From contig NC_053039.3 in assembly GCF_002575655.3 (NCBI RefSeq), positions 222,475,622-222,539,621 on the forward strand: a DNA stretch of 64,000 bases, in the 5' to 3' direction. This stretch comes from Aegilops tauschii subsp. strangulata (lineage: Eukaryota > Streptophyta > Magnoliopsida > Poales > Poaceae). Of this stretch, positions 33,659-43,107 are shown one piece after another; the first letter of the stretch is position 1, and every line of letters begins with the position of its first letter. The notes under the pieces were generated by a model. It was not told the DNA's origin. It saw only the letters and a program-made list of their open reading frames with translations, and did not search any database. Position numbers and translations under genes: made by a program.

Positions 33659-34090
33659 GGAGTTTTGTTCTTTGCCTCTAGTATTAGCATGCCATGCTCT
33701 AGTTTGACATGATAGCTTGCTGTAACATATTGTTTGATAGCTCTAAACATTGCAACCTGATATTATTTTTGCCATGTCCAGTGAATTCTGCTAAGTCTGT
33801 GAACTGATATTATTTGCAATCTTGCCATGCCCTTTTGAGCATGTTCTAGTGATTTATGGAGATAGCTCAGTGTTCATGTTTTGTAATGCGTTACCTGTAT
33901 ATCATGTCCATGCCTTTTGTTTTCATGTTGAGGTGCTGTAGAATATTGTTTTGATGCTTGCTAGATGCCTAGTTGCTGTTTTGGACAGTTTGTCCTTTAA
34001 ACTTGTATAGAGTGTATGTGTTGAACCGTTGCTCCGTTGGAGGTGACTGCGTCTTCCATCTCCTCCTCATCATCATATTTATGAAAAGAA
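33654..34090 (+). repeat. LTR of element D, continuation after element E
   Basis: After the second GTAAG copy, the same AT-rich style with GCCATG words (GCATGCCATGC, TTGCCATGTCC) continues for about 430 bases, as expected if E split one long LTR. The right border is unclear: around 34030-34200 it passes into the 3' end of an antisense gene of element F. I could not see a TG...CA terminus. Confidence 0.5.
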
Positions 34091-34289
34091 GTCCCAGAGG
34101 TAGCAACACTGCAAAATTCAAAATTCACTCGGTCAGGCCTTTCGAAGTGAGTCGACCAAAGATCAAGTCGTGCCAAATTAAGAAGTCGAATTCAAGGATT
34201 ACGCAGAAGCAATGGGGACACCCACTTTGATCTTGGGCAAGGCCTTCCGAGATTTTGACGGCGCAACTTTGGGCTGCTTCGAAGCTTTC

Positions 34290-35647
34290 TCAGTCAGCAC
34301 AGGAGAAGACGTCCGAGTGCGATTCGAAGTCTGTCCAGTCTATGCAGTCGCTTTGCCACAGATACTTGCTGGGTCATGGGTATGCTTGGATCGCCTTTCG
34401 GTGCGAGGGGGGACTCGACTTCCTCACCACCGCTTGAGTCGTCACTCTCCTCGTCTTCTCCCCCATCAGAATGCCAGTCGCCGCTATCACCCCCGCTTGC
34501 CTCTCCCTCTTGCTCCTGCTCCTGCTCCCCGTTGGGCATCGAATACGTCTCAGTATAAATCTGCAAGACACGGAGTCGACCGGATATCAGTCGGTTTCAA
34601 AAGCAATTACATGTCAGAACAAAAAGACACTCGGAAGAAAACAGTCGGACCTTGTCTGGTTCGTTGGTGTTGTCGAATGGAGGGACCCTCCTAGACCCCC
34701 TGGGGTTGTCCTTGTTGCCATTGATGCCCTGCAACCACTGCGCCACCGTCTCCTCATCGACTTCTTCCGGGTGGATCCAGAGTGATGTCTTTAATACCCG
34801 AGTACATCCACATTGGATGATCACGGGCTTGGAGTGGCTGGATACGTCGACTGAGAAATACCTCTAGCAAGTCCATGGCAGTCACGCCATCGCAAACAAG
34901 TTGGACTACTCGATCAACCAACAATATTCACCTCCACTTTCTCAGCTGGAGTCACTTTCAAGGGGGAGGGTTTCTCAACTCGATCCATGGAAAACGGGGG
35001 AAGGCTAGTTGACTATCCAGGAGTCGGCTAGTCCTTGCAATAGAACCAGGTCGACTGCCAACCTCTGACTGACTCAGGAAGAATCATAGCTGGGAAAGTG
35101 CTTTTACCCTCATCTGGATCCCTAAACCTCCACACATCTGAATCACGTGTGTCCTCTCATCACTCGGATTAGCCTTTTTTACAGACTGATAACAACAAGT
35201 GAAAATGTGCTTGAAGAGACCCCAACGCGGTCGACACCACAGAAAGTTTTCACACATGGACACGAATACAGCAAGGTAAGTGATGGTGTTGGGAGAAAAG
35301 TGATGAAGTTGGGCTCCAAAGAAATTTGGAAATCCTCGGAAAAAAGGATGTGGGGGCAAGGAGAAACCGCAGTCAATGTGAGTGGCGAGAAGGACACACT
35401 CACCCTCTTGCGGCCGCGGTTCGGTCTCGTCCTCCGGAAGCCGCCAGGAGCCATGGGGAATCAATCCCCCTTCCTCTAGATCCTCCAGATCCTCCTGCTG
35501 GATCGTGGAGCAAATCCAGTCGCCCTGAATCCAGCCGGGCGGCAGGCCAGATCTCGACGACGACCCGCCCCGGCTCTTCTTCTTGCCCATCGCCTTCGCC
35601 GTCGCCTTCTTCGCACGCTCCAGGGCCGCCATCTTGTCCTTTGCCAT
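34290..35647 (-). pseudogene. Antisense gene of element F (gypsy-type transposase-like domain), degraded
   Basis: The ATG at 35647 opens a Lys/Ala-rich start (MAKDKMAALERAKKATAKAM). The same type of N-terminal domain seen in C follows: GECVLLATHIDCGFSLPPHP, FFRGFPNFF, then SPNTITYLAVFVSMCENFL. The frame closes at 35084. Pieces of a continuing product are visible further on: GWQSTWFYCKD near 35045 and an acidic Glu/Asp/Ser stretch at 34294-34566, interrupted by stops and frameshifts. The match to PF04195-type domains is by motif spacing only. Confidence 0.65.
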
Positions 35648-35765
35648 CACTGTGGGTTGCGCTCGGGTTGGGCGGCGGCATCGAGGGAGGAGGGGGGCAC
35701 AGTGGAGAAGCAGAGGAGGAAGAAAGGAAATGGGGCGCACCGTGCAAAGGTGCCGGCAGAGACAC

Positions 35766-35773
35766 CTTATATG
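35766..35773 (-). promoter_or_regulatory. TATA-like box of the antisense gene of element F
   Basis: Minus-strand CATATAAGG lies about 120 bases upstream of the ATG at 35647. K and G have a TATA-like box 105-115 bases before their antisense start codons. Confidence 0.45.
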
Positions 35774-36189
35774 GGCTTGTTCCCCGAGTGACTAACTTGT
35801 GGGCCTAGGCAATCCTGTCAAATCCTGCAACAGTCGCACGCGCAGTACGTGGCGAAAAAGGTGGCGCGAAGATCGAGGCGCCCCTGCCTAATCCACTCCG
35901 ATTACCATGGCCCTCTCCGCCCCACGCGCTTTCCCAAATTTCAAATCCCGCGAGATCCGGGAACAGCAGAGCAGTCAATCATGCCGAAGATTTTGTACTA
36001 TATCAAACACTCGAAGCTTATCAACAAAGTTCGCTCGACAACTTCTAAATGGCTCAAGGCGACTGAAAATGAAGTCGAATTTTTTGCATGGTTCACCAAT
36101 CCAAGTAAAGTGCTTCCGAAGCATGAAAGTTGGGTCGAAACCACCTTCAACTCCATCTCCACTCAGACCCAGAACCATTCAGGGGCTAG
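35774..36189 (+). other. Non-coding stretch of element F between antisense promoter and LTR
   Basis: I see no gene. Short frames here (for example 35849-36214) have no recognisable motif. It ends in AACCATTCAGGGGCTAG, resembling the CAGGGGCTAC tract before family 2 LTRs. Confidence 0.5.
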
Positions 36190-36639
36190 TGACAATGACA
36201 TGTACCTACGGTAGGGCAATAGACCTGATCTAAGCACCCTACCCAAGGACACTGCCCTACAGTCAAGGACATTCAAAGGACAACAGATTCTACCGACTGA
36301 TATCACCACAGGACACAACCCACTCGATTGTGGGTTCACCCGGATAGCCCAATTCCATTCGACCAGGATATATTCATTCGACCATACCAGAAACCACTCG
36401 GAGAACAGAAGATCTAAGGTCACTCTGAACGGCAACGGTCGGGCGTTCACTCCGTAGTCTTAATGATCATTTATATGACTTTAATGTTGGCGTTACCAGT
36501 AACGTTTCCTCTTTATGTACATTGAACCCTATGTAACGGAGGAGGGCTGGAGTCCTGGCGCACTCTATATAAGCCACCCCCTCATCTGGGACAAGGGTTC
36601 GCACCCCCTGTAACTTCACGCATAATCCAATCGACCGGA
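36190..36639 (+). repeat. Partial 3' LTR of element F
   Basis: It starts TGACAATGACATGTACC after a G-rich tract. TATATAA lies at 36566-36572 in CACTCTATATAAGCC. There is no CA terminus because element G begins at 36640. I infer an LTR from the tract, the promoter position and the abrupt cut. Confidence 0.55.
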
Positions 36640-37118
36640 CGTCGGTGTCAAAACCGGCGGATCTCAGGTAGGGGGTCCCGAACTGTGCGTCTAAGGTCGA
36701 TGGTAACAAGAGACAAGGGACACGATGTTTACCCATGTTCGGGCCCTCTCTATGGAGGTAATACCCTACTTCCTGCTTGATTGATCTTGATGAATATGAA
36801 TATTACAAGAGTCGATCTACCACGAGATCGTAATGGCTAAACCCTAGAGGTCTAGCTTGTATGACGACGGTAATGAGTATATCCTTTCCAGACTAAGTCC
36901 TCCGGTTTATATAGACACCGGGGAGATCTAGGGTTACACAAGGTCGGTTACAAAGAAATGAATCTGCATATTTGGTCGCCAAGCTTGCCTTCCACGCCAA
37001 GGAGAGTCCTATCCGGAAACGGGTGCAGTCTTCGATCTTCATATCTTCACAACCCATTAGTCCGGCCCATGGCTAACAGGCCTGACGCCCGAGGACCCCT
37101 TAGTCCAGGACTCCCTCA
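36640..37118 (-). repeat. 3' LTR of element G (479 bp)
   Basis: On the minus strand it starts TGAGGGAGTCCTGGACTA and ends TTTTGACACCGACG, where K ends TTTTGACACTGACA, so the terminal CA has become CG. A minus-strand TATATAAA lies at 36906-36913. It is followed on the plus side by GTAGCCCCTGAACC, the complement of the K polypurine tract. Confidence 0.88.
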
Positions 37119-37132
37119 GTAGCCCCTGAACC
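37119..37132 (-). promoter_or_regulatory. Polypurine tract of element G
   Basis: Minus-strand GGTTCAGGGGCTAC adjoins the LTR start TGAGGGAG. K has the same tract before 60448. Confidence 0.68.
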
Positions 37133-37547
37133 TGGCTTCAATGACAAGGTATCCGGCGCGTAGATCTGTCTTCGGCATTGCAAAGCGGGTTCCTCCTTCC
37201 GAACTCCAAGATAGTCTTCGGACGTATTGAATGTGTCCGGACCTGTAACACGAGTAGCATATACCTCTACAGAGGGCATAATAATTTGTAAGTCTAATCC
37301 TCTAGCAACTTTTTACAACATGATATCACGTCAGTCCGGTCATTATTTCGAACCGTTGTTTCGCCTGCGGCCCCACATTTCGAGACGCGGTTGTCATGGG
37401 CACGTCTTATCCAGTCAGAGATAGTGTCCCCCTATTAAGGGATTCTTTTATTGACACAGACATGGGTAACCCAACCGTCTTTAGGGTACAACTCCTTGGG
37501 AATAGGCAAATTTGAAGGCCCGGGAAGAGGCGTTCGATATTCACGGC

Positions 37548-37555
37548 CTTTATAG
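37548..37555 (+). promoter_or_regulatory. TATA-like box of the antisense gene of element G
   Basis: CTTTATAG lies 108 bases before the ATG at 37656. K has CTTTATAAGAGG about 112 bases before its ATG at 59898, so box and distance are conserved. Confidence 0.5.
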
Positions 37556-37655
37556 AGGAGCACAGACCCGTCATTCTTCTCCATGATTGCTTCTTCCTCA
37601 ACTCTTACTACCTCGAGTTCCAACACCCAGGTTTCGATCTCCGCAAGCCTCAGTC

Positions 37656-40600
37656 ATGTCCGGATCCAGCCGTCAAGGCCGGTGGGTGGCTTCTTCTGTC
37701 ACAGAGGAGGATATCGCGAAGCTTCGGGCGGCAAGATACCTAATCGCAGAAATCCTCCATCGGCTTCCCGTGGAAGGGCAGGTTATCCCTACCCCTAGAT
37801 CCGGCGAGAGGGTCGTGTTCGTTTCCCACTTCCTCCGAGGGTTAGGGTTCGCCCTCAATCCCTTCGTCCGGGGGCTCGTGTTCTATTATGGACTAGATTT
37901 TCACGATCTCTCCCCGAACTCTGTTCTTCTCATCTCAGCGTTTATCGTCACGTGCGAAGCCTTCCTCCGAACTCCTCCACACTTCAGCTTGTGGCTCAAG
38001 ACCTTCAATGTGAAACCGCAAGTGATAGAGGGGGAGCAGGCGGAGTGCGGCGGTGCCTCAGTGAGCAAGCTTACCAGCGCTATTTGGCTAAAAGGATCCT
38101 TCAAAGAATCTTCCGACTTATGGCAGCAGGAGTGGTTCTATATCACCGAGCCCCGTGGTTCCAAGTGGGCAGCTGCGCCTGCGTTCTGATCCAGCCCCCA
38201 ATTCAGCTTGCATCATGGATTAATAAGGGGTTGGACTGGGGATCAGTTGATGAAGTGCGGACTCTGCAGGTAATGCTCGCATCCGAAGCCTCATTGAGAA
38301 GGATATCGATCTCGTCAACGTTGTTCAGGTAATGCTAGTCCGCCGGACCCTGCCGTGCCAGCGACGGCCTCTCCGCCTGTGGGAGTTTAACCCAGAAGGG
38401 CCACCGACTCTTCAGCACTTCTTCGGGACTACGCACGAAGGAATGTGGAAACTATTTTTCGGGAAACGAAAACAATGGCAGACACCACCGAAGATACCGA
38501 CCTAGACTGTAACCATCCGGATACCACGGTAAATACTCGTCCGCCGAACACCTCGTAGTCAAATATCCCGCGGAAAGAGACTGAGCAAACCATCTTCTTC
38601 CAGGGCTGGATAAAGAAAGCGAAACGGATTAGGTGTCCGGCCCCTCTTCCCGAAGACTCAACGGATCCCGTGTTAGCAAGGATGCTGGCACCGGCACCGC
38701 ACCAGGCGCCGGTAGGTGTGGAGAGTGAGAAGACCGGGGGTGACCTTCGTTCCGGGGGTAAATTAGATACTGAGTCCGGAGAAATCGACATTTCCTCGCC
38801 CGAAGACAAAGACAAAAGAGAAGCGAGTATCCCCTCTCCATTCAGGAAGAAAAGGGTCGCCTCCGAAGGTTGGGAGGGGCGGTCTGCCAAGAAGGGCAAG
38901 ATGCCACCGTCAGGGGGCTCGGGATTGGAAGGCGATGCCGTTGAACAGCTCCGTCGTGAGGACAAGCCTTCGACCAAATCATAAGTGAATCCGGGGTGCT
39001 TTTATAGCATCCCGTTCCTTTCCTGTTACCGAAGAGACATGTAACGTGCCTGTGTATTTTTACAGTTCGGCACAGAGTTTTTGTGGACAATCCTCTTCTT
39101 CGGGAGATCTCCTCCCAGAGATGATGGAAAGCGAGACGCCTCCCCCGACCTCCTCACCCAATAAGGCAGACGACTCGGAAGTGTCATCTCAGAGGGTGTT
39201 TCTTGATCAACAAGCGGTGCAGGGGATGAAAGAGGCAGTACCCGAAGGTGGACCTCCGATCGTCCGGGATTCGCGGGCCAATAGCGAAGGCCCCGGACTA
39301 TCCGGTTTTCGGCCAATGATGATTTTGGAGACGGGTGAACGGGTTCCTTCAAAGGACGGTCGTGCTCCTACGGCGGCTTCCGGAGACCCGGCGGCACCGG
39401 ATATGTTGAGGGATATGCTGCGAAAAGCATCTGTCTCGGGGGAACAGCGTACCTTGATGGGTACGGTGGTTGAGAAGATTCTGTCCGCGAAGAGCGGATT
39501 GAATGAAGCCTTCATGAGCCTGCTAAGAGGCTTCAAGGTTTGTGATGTAATGTTTTCAACTATATTTTATTTGCAAAGATGCACCTATGTATAGGTAGTA
39601 GCCCCTGAGACTCGGGTTGGCTTCCCATGGGAGGCGAACGGAGGATAAGAAGAAATACTCAAGGACTAATCTGATTAATTGGAACACAGGCTGCTTCCCC
39701 CTGGCTACTTCCCGGACTACGAATATTGCCGAGCTGCAACGGAAGCTTGATGTGGCAGGGGATGACATTGCGTTAATCAATATGCGTCTTGATGAGTCGC
39801 AAGGTATGTATTCGGAGCAGTCCTTTCACATACATTTTTGTAATACAAGCATGACGCTGAAAGTTGTATACTGGGATATGCATGGCTGCAGATGGTGATG
39901 CCGCCATCGAGATTCTTCGGGCGGAGCTGGCTCGAGCCAAGGAGCATGCCCGGTTTAGTAATGCGGCTGCCGAAAAGGCATCGGCTGAGTTAAAGGCCGA
40001 ACAAGCTGCTCGGCGCCAAGACAAGGAGAAAATATCCACGATGGCGCTCGAACTAAAAAGTGCTACTAGCCGTTGTGAATTTCTTGATAAGGAAAATGAA
40101 GCCAAAACGGCTGAACTTGACAAGGCCTTACGAGAGGCGAGAGAAGCGCGGTCTGAATCCAGAGTAGCTCGTGAGGAGATCCGGCAAGCTGGGGAGATTG
40201 TGGCCGGTAAGCCCTTTTTGCTACAGACTAAGTTCGGCGATCCAAACTATGCTCAGCTTAACCAAGTGTGGAGTTCTCCGGACGAGTTTTCAGACTTGCC
40301 GAAGAGTTCATCCGGTGCGGTGCAGTTTTATCAAGCGCGAGAGGGGTATGCAACGGAGAAGCTTTTCTGGTCACAATTTGGTGCGTCAAAGCGCCCTCTG
40401 TTGCTGAATGAACAAATGTCCCAGTGGGCTGAGCTTCATAGGATATCCGGCGCTGCCATGAAGAACGTCATAATCCGGCTGTGGCCGACTGAGCCTGTTC
40501 TGAATAGCTACTTCGGCTTTGTGCAGCGGCTTGTTGATGCGGTGCCACGTATCGATGCTGTGAGGCGGTCGGCGTGCATTGAGGGTGCACGGATGGCCTT

Positions 40601-40766
40601 TGCCCGTGTCAAGACATACGGGGGGAAGATGAAGGCCATCGATGTTGCGGCGAAGAGTCCACCCAAGGGCAAGGACCATCATGCACCGGAGCATTATTTT
40701 GAAGACGTCTTAGAGGCTGCCCGCTTGATAGAGGGTCAATGCTCGAAAGACATAGTGTTCGAGTGA
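37656..40766 (+). pseudogene. Antisense-type gene of element G (family 2), nearly complete with lesions
   Basis: ATG at 37656 starts MSGSSRQGRWVASSVTEED, then GERVVFVSHFLRGLGFALNP and LSPNSVLLISAFIVTCEAFL, the family 2 form of the N-terminal domain. A stop at 38187 comes from a frameshift; the frame continues through SWINKGLDW and LRLWEFNPEG up to about 38510. A Ser/Pro/Lys-rich middle part (38670-38984) and another exon (about 39060-39540) follow. The last exon starts after GGCTGCAG at about 39893: an Ala/Glu-rich coiled coil, then KLFWSQFGASKRPLL, IEGARMAFARVKTY and EAARLIEGQCSKDIVFE, ending TGA at 40764. It is antisense to G but on the plus strand of the window. Confidence 0.72.
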
Positions 40767-41102
40767 GATGTAAGGGAATTGTAAAAGACAATTTTATATT
40801 TAATATATTTTTATGTTTTGCTCGAAAGCTTTTGTTCCTCCTGTAAGGGAATTGTAGGAAGTACGGGGGTGTTCGGAAAAGCATTTGATCACTCTTGACC
40901 CAACGTCTTGGTCCAAGAAGGAGGTGATAATACGGCGAACCAGGCAATCAGACTATAGGGCATTAACACTTTCACTTAGCCATAGGAGTTTTATGGTGGG
41001 TCTACGATATAGCCCCTGGTATGTACGCGGCTTATTTTTAATACGACGCGTTGTACATATGATCTAAAAAATATCCTTCGTATAACACGGAGAGAATCGC
41101 TA

Positions 41103-41795
41103 GTATTGTACCGGGACCACCGGAAGGGTCCCGGGGGTCCACCGGGTGGGGCCACCTATCCCGGAGGGCCCCGTGGGCTGAAAGTGGAAGGGAACCAGCC
41201 CTTAGTGGGCTGGGGCGCCCCCCTTGGGCCTCCCCCCATGCGCCTAGGGTTGGGAACCCTAGGGGGGAGTTCCCCCTTGCCTTGGGGGGCAAGGCAACCC
41301 CTTCCCCCCTTGTGGCCGCCGCCCCCCCTTGAGATCCCATCTCTTGGGGCCGGCCCCCCCAGGGGGCCTATATAAAGGGGGGGAGGGAGGGCAGCACACA
41401 ACAGCCTTGGGCGCCTCCCTCCTCCCCTGCAACACCTCTCTCTCTCTCTCGCAGAAGCTTAGCAAAGCCCTGCCGAGACCCGCTACATCCACCACCACGC
41501 CGTCGTGCTGTTGGATCTCCATCAACCTCTCCTTCCCCCTTGCTGGATCAAGAAGGAGGAGACGTCGCTGCACCGTACGTGTGTTGAACGCGGAGGTGCC
41601 GTCTGTTCGGCACTCGGTCATCGGTGATTTGGATCACGGCGAGTACGACTCCGTCATCCACGTTCATTGGAACGCTTCCGCTCGCGATCTACAAGGGTAT
41701 GTAGATGCACTCCCTTCCCCTCGTTGCTAGTATACTCCATAGATGCATCTTGGTGAACGTAGGAAAATTTTAAAATTATGCTACGATTCCCAACA
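41103..41795 (+). repeat. 5' LTR of Copia H, 5'-truncated (about 693 of 1715 bp)
   Basis: The sequence from TATTGTACCGGGACCACC to CCCAACA matches 48141-48834 almost base for base. TATATAAA lies near 41369-41376. Upstream of 41103 the similarity stops and element G sequence begins. Confidence 0.92.
41369..41376 (+). promoter_or_regulatory. TATA box in the truncated 5' LTR of H
   Basis: TATATAAA in GGGGGCCTATATAAAGGGGG, identical in context to 48411-48418 in the 3' LTR. The core promoter survives the truncation, but about 260 bases of U3 at most remain upstream. Confidence 0.65.
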
Positions 41796-41796
41796 G

Positions 41797-41812
41797 TGGC
41801 ATCATGAGCCAG
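41797..41812 (+). promoter_or_regulatory. Primer binding site of Copia H
   Basis: TGGCATCATGAGCCAG directly follows the LTR end. It resembles the initiator-methionine tRNA site TGGTATCAGAGCC of Angela/BARE elements, with changes. Confidence 0.7.
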
Positions 41813-43107
41813 GTCTATGCGTAGTTACTATGCACGAGTAGAACACAAAGCAGTTGTGGGCGTTGAGTTTGCCAATTCTTCTTGCCGCTACTAGTCGTTT
41901 CTTGTTTCGGCGGCATTGTAGGATGAAGCGGCCCGGACCGACCTTACACGTACGCTTACGTGAGACTGGTTCCACCGACTGACATGCACTAGTTGCATAA
42001 GGTGGCTAGCGGGTGTCTGTCTCTCCTACTTTAGTCGGAACGGATTCGATGAAAAGGGTCCTTATGAAGGGTAAATACAAATTGGCAAATCACGTTGTGG
42101 TCATACGTAGGTAAGAAAACGTTCTTGCTAGAAACCTACAAACCACGTAAAAACTTGCAACAACAATTAGAGGACGTCTAACTTGTTTTTGCAGCAAGTG
42201 CTATGTGATGTGATATGGCCAGAAGATGTGATGAATGATATATGTGATGTATGAGATTGATCATATTCTTGTAATAGGAATCACGACTTGCATGTCGATG
42301 AGTATGACAACCGGCAGGAGCCATAGGAGTTGTCTTTATTATTTTGCATGACCTGTGTGTCATTGAATAACGCCATGTAATTTACTTTACTTTGTTGCTA
42401 AACGCGTTAGCCATACAAGTAGAAGTAATCGTTGGCGTGACAACTTCATGAAGACACAATGATGGAGATCATGATGATGGAGATCATGGTGTCATGCCGG
42501 TGACGAAGATAATCATGGTGCCCCGAAGATGGAGATCAAAGGAGCATGATGATATTGGCCATATCATGTCACTATTTGATTGCATGTGATGTTTATCATA
42601 TTTTGCATCTTATTTGCTTAGAACGACGGTAGTAAGTAAGATGATCCCTTATAATAATTTCAAGAAAGTGTTCACCCTAACTGTGCACCGTTGCGAAGGT
42701 TCGTTGTTTCGAAGCACCACGTGATGATCGGGTGTGATAGATTCTAACGTTCGAATACAACGGGTGTTGACGAGCCTAGCATGTACAGACATGGCCTTGG
42801 AACACACGCAATACACTTAGGTTGACTTGACGAGCCTAGCATGTACAGACATGGCCTCGGAACACGGAGGACCGAAAGGTCGAGCATGAGTCGTATAGAA
42901 GATACGATCAACATGGAGATGTTCACCGATCTTGACTAGTCCGTCTCACGTGATGATCGGACACGGCCTAGTTGACACGGATCATGTTTCACTTAGATGA
43001 CTAGAGGGATGTCTATCTGAGTGGGAGTTCATTAAATAATTTGATTAGATGAACTCAATTATCATGAACTTAGTCTAAAAATCTTTACACTATGTCTTGT
43101 AGATCAA
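41813..43107 (+). other. Untranslated leader of Copia H
   Basis: A long leader of about 1.3 kb with no real coding frame, as in BARE/Angela elements. It contains two 38-bp copies of TGACGAGCCTAGCATGTACA continuing to GGAACAC at 42768-42805 and 42828-42865 (period 60) and GTGATGATCGG twice (42720, 42950). Confidence 0.7.
42768..42865 (+). repeat. Two-copy direct repeat in the Copia H leader
   Basis: Two 38-bp units 60 bases apart differ at one base. They lie about 250 bases before the gag ATG, where packaging or dimerisation signals are plausible but unproven. Confidence 0.75.

Larger units (their letters stand above)
34090..36639 (+). mobile_element. Element F: 3' part of a further Tat-type Gypsy
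   Basis: An antisense gene on the minus strand (ATG at 35647) is followed by non-coding sequence. A TTCAGGGGCTAG tract and an LTR-like start at 36190 come next. The LTR is cut at 36639 by element G. Sense gag and pol are absent. The left border with LTR D is not clear-cut. Sequence words (GTCGA, ACTCGG) differ from families 1 and 2, so this is a third family. Confidence 0.65.
36640..41102 (-). mobile_element. Element G: Tat-type Gypsy family 2, minus orientation, 3' part only
   Basis: The 3' LTR lies at 36640-37118 on the minus strand, next to its polypurine tract and the antisense gene (which therefore reads on the plus strand). Sequence to about 41100 matches K (56100-60919) in reverse. 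It stops where the truncated LTR of Copia H begins; gag, any pol and the 5' LTR are gone. No target duplication can be tested; CCGGA at 36635-36639 is the candidate left copy. Confidence 0.85.

Noticed and set aside
36635..36644. CCGGA as confirmed target duplication of G
   Set aside because: Only one side exists because the other end of G is deleted, so it cannot be confirmed.
40200..40240. 20-base mini-intron (GTAAGCC to CTACAG) in the last exon of G
   Set aside because: Too short for plant splicing; reading straight through gives the conserved GKPFLLQ stretch, which is also present in K.
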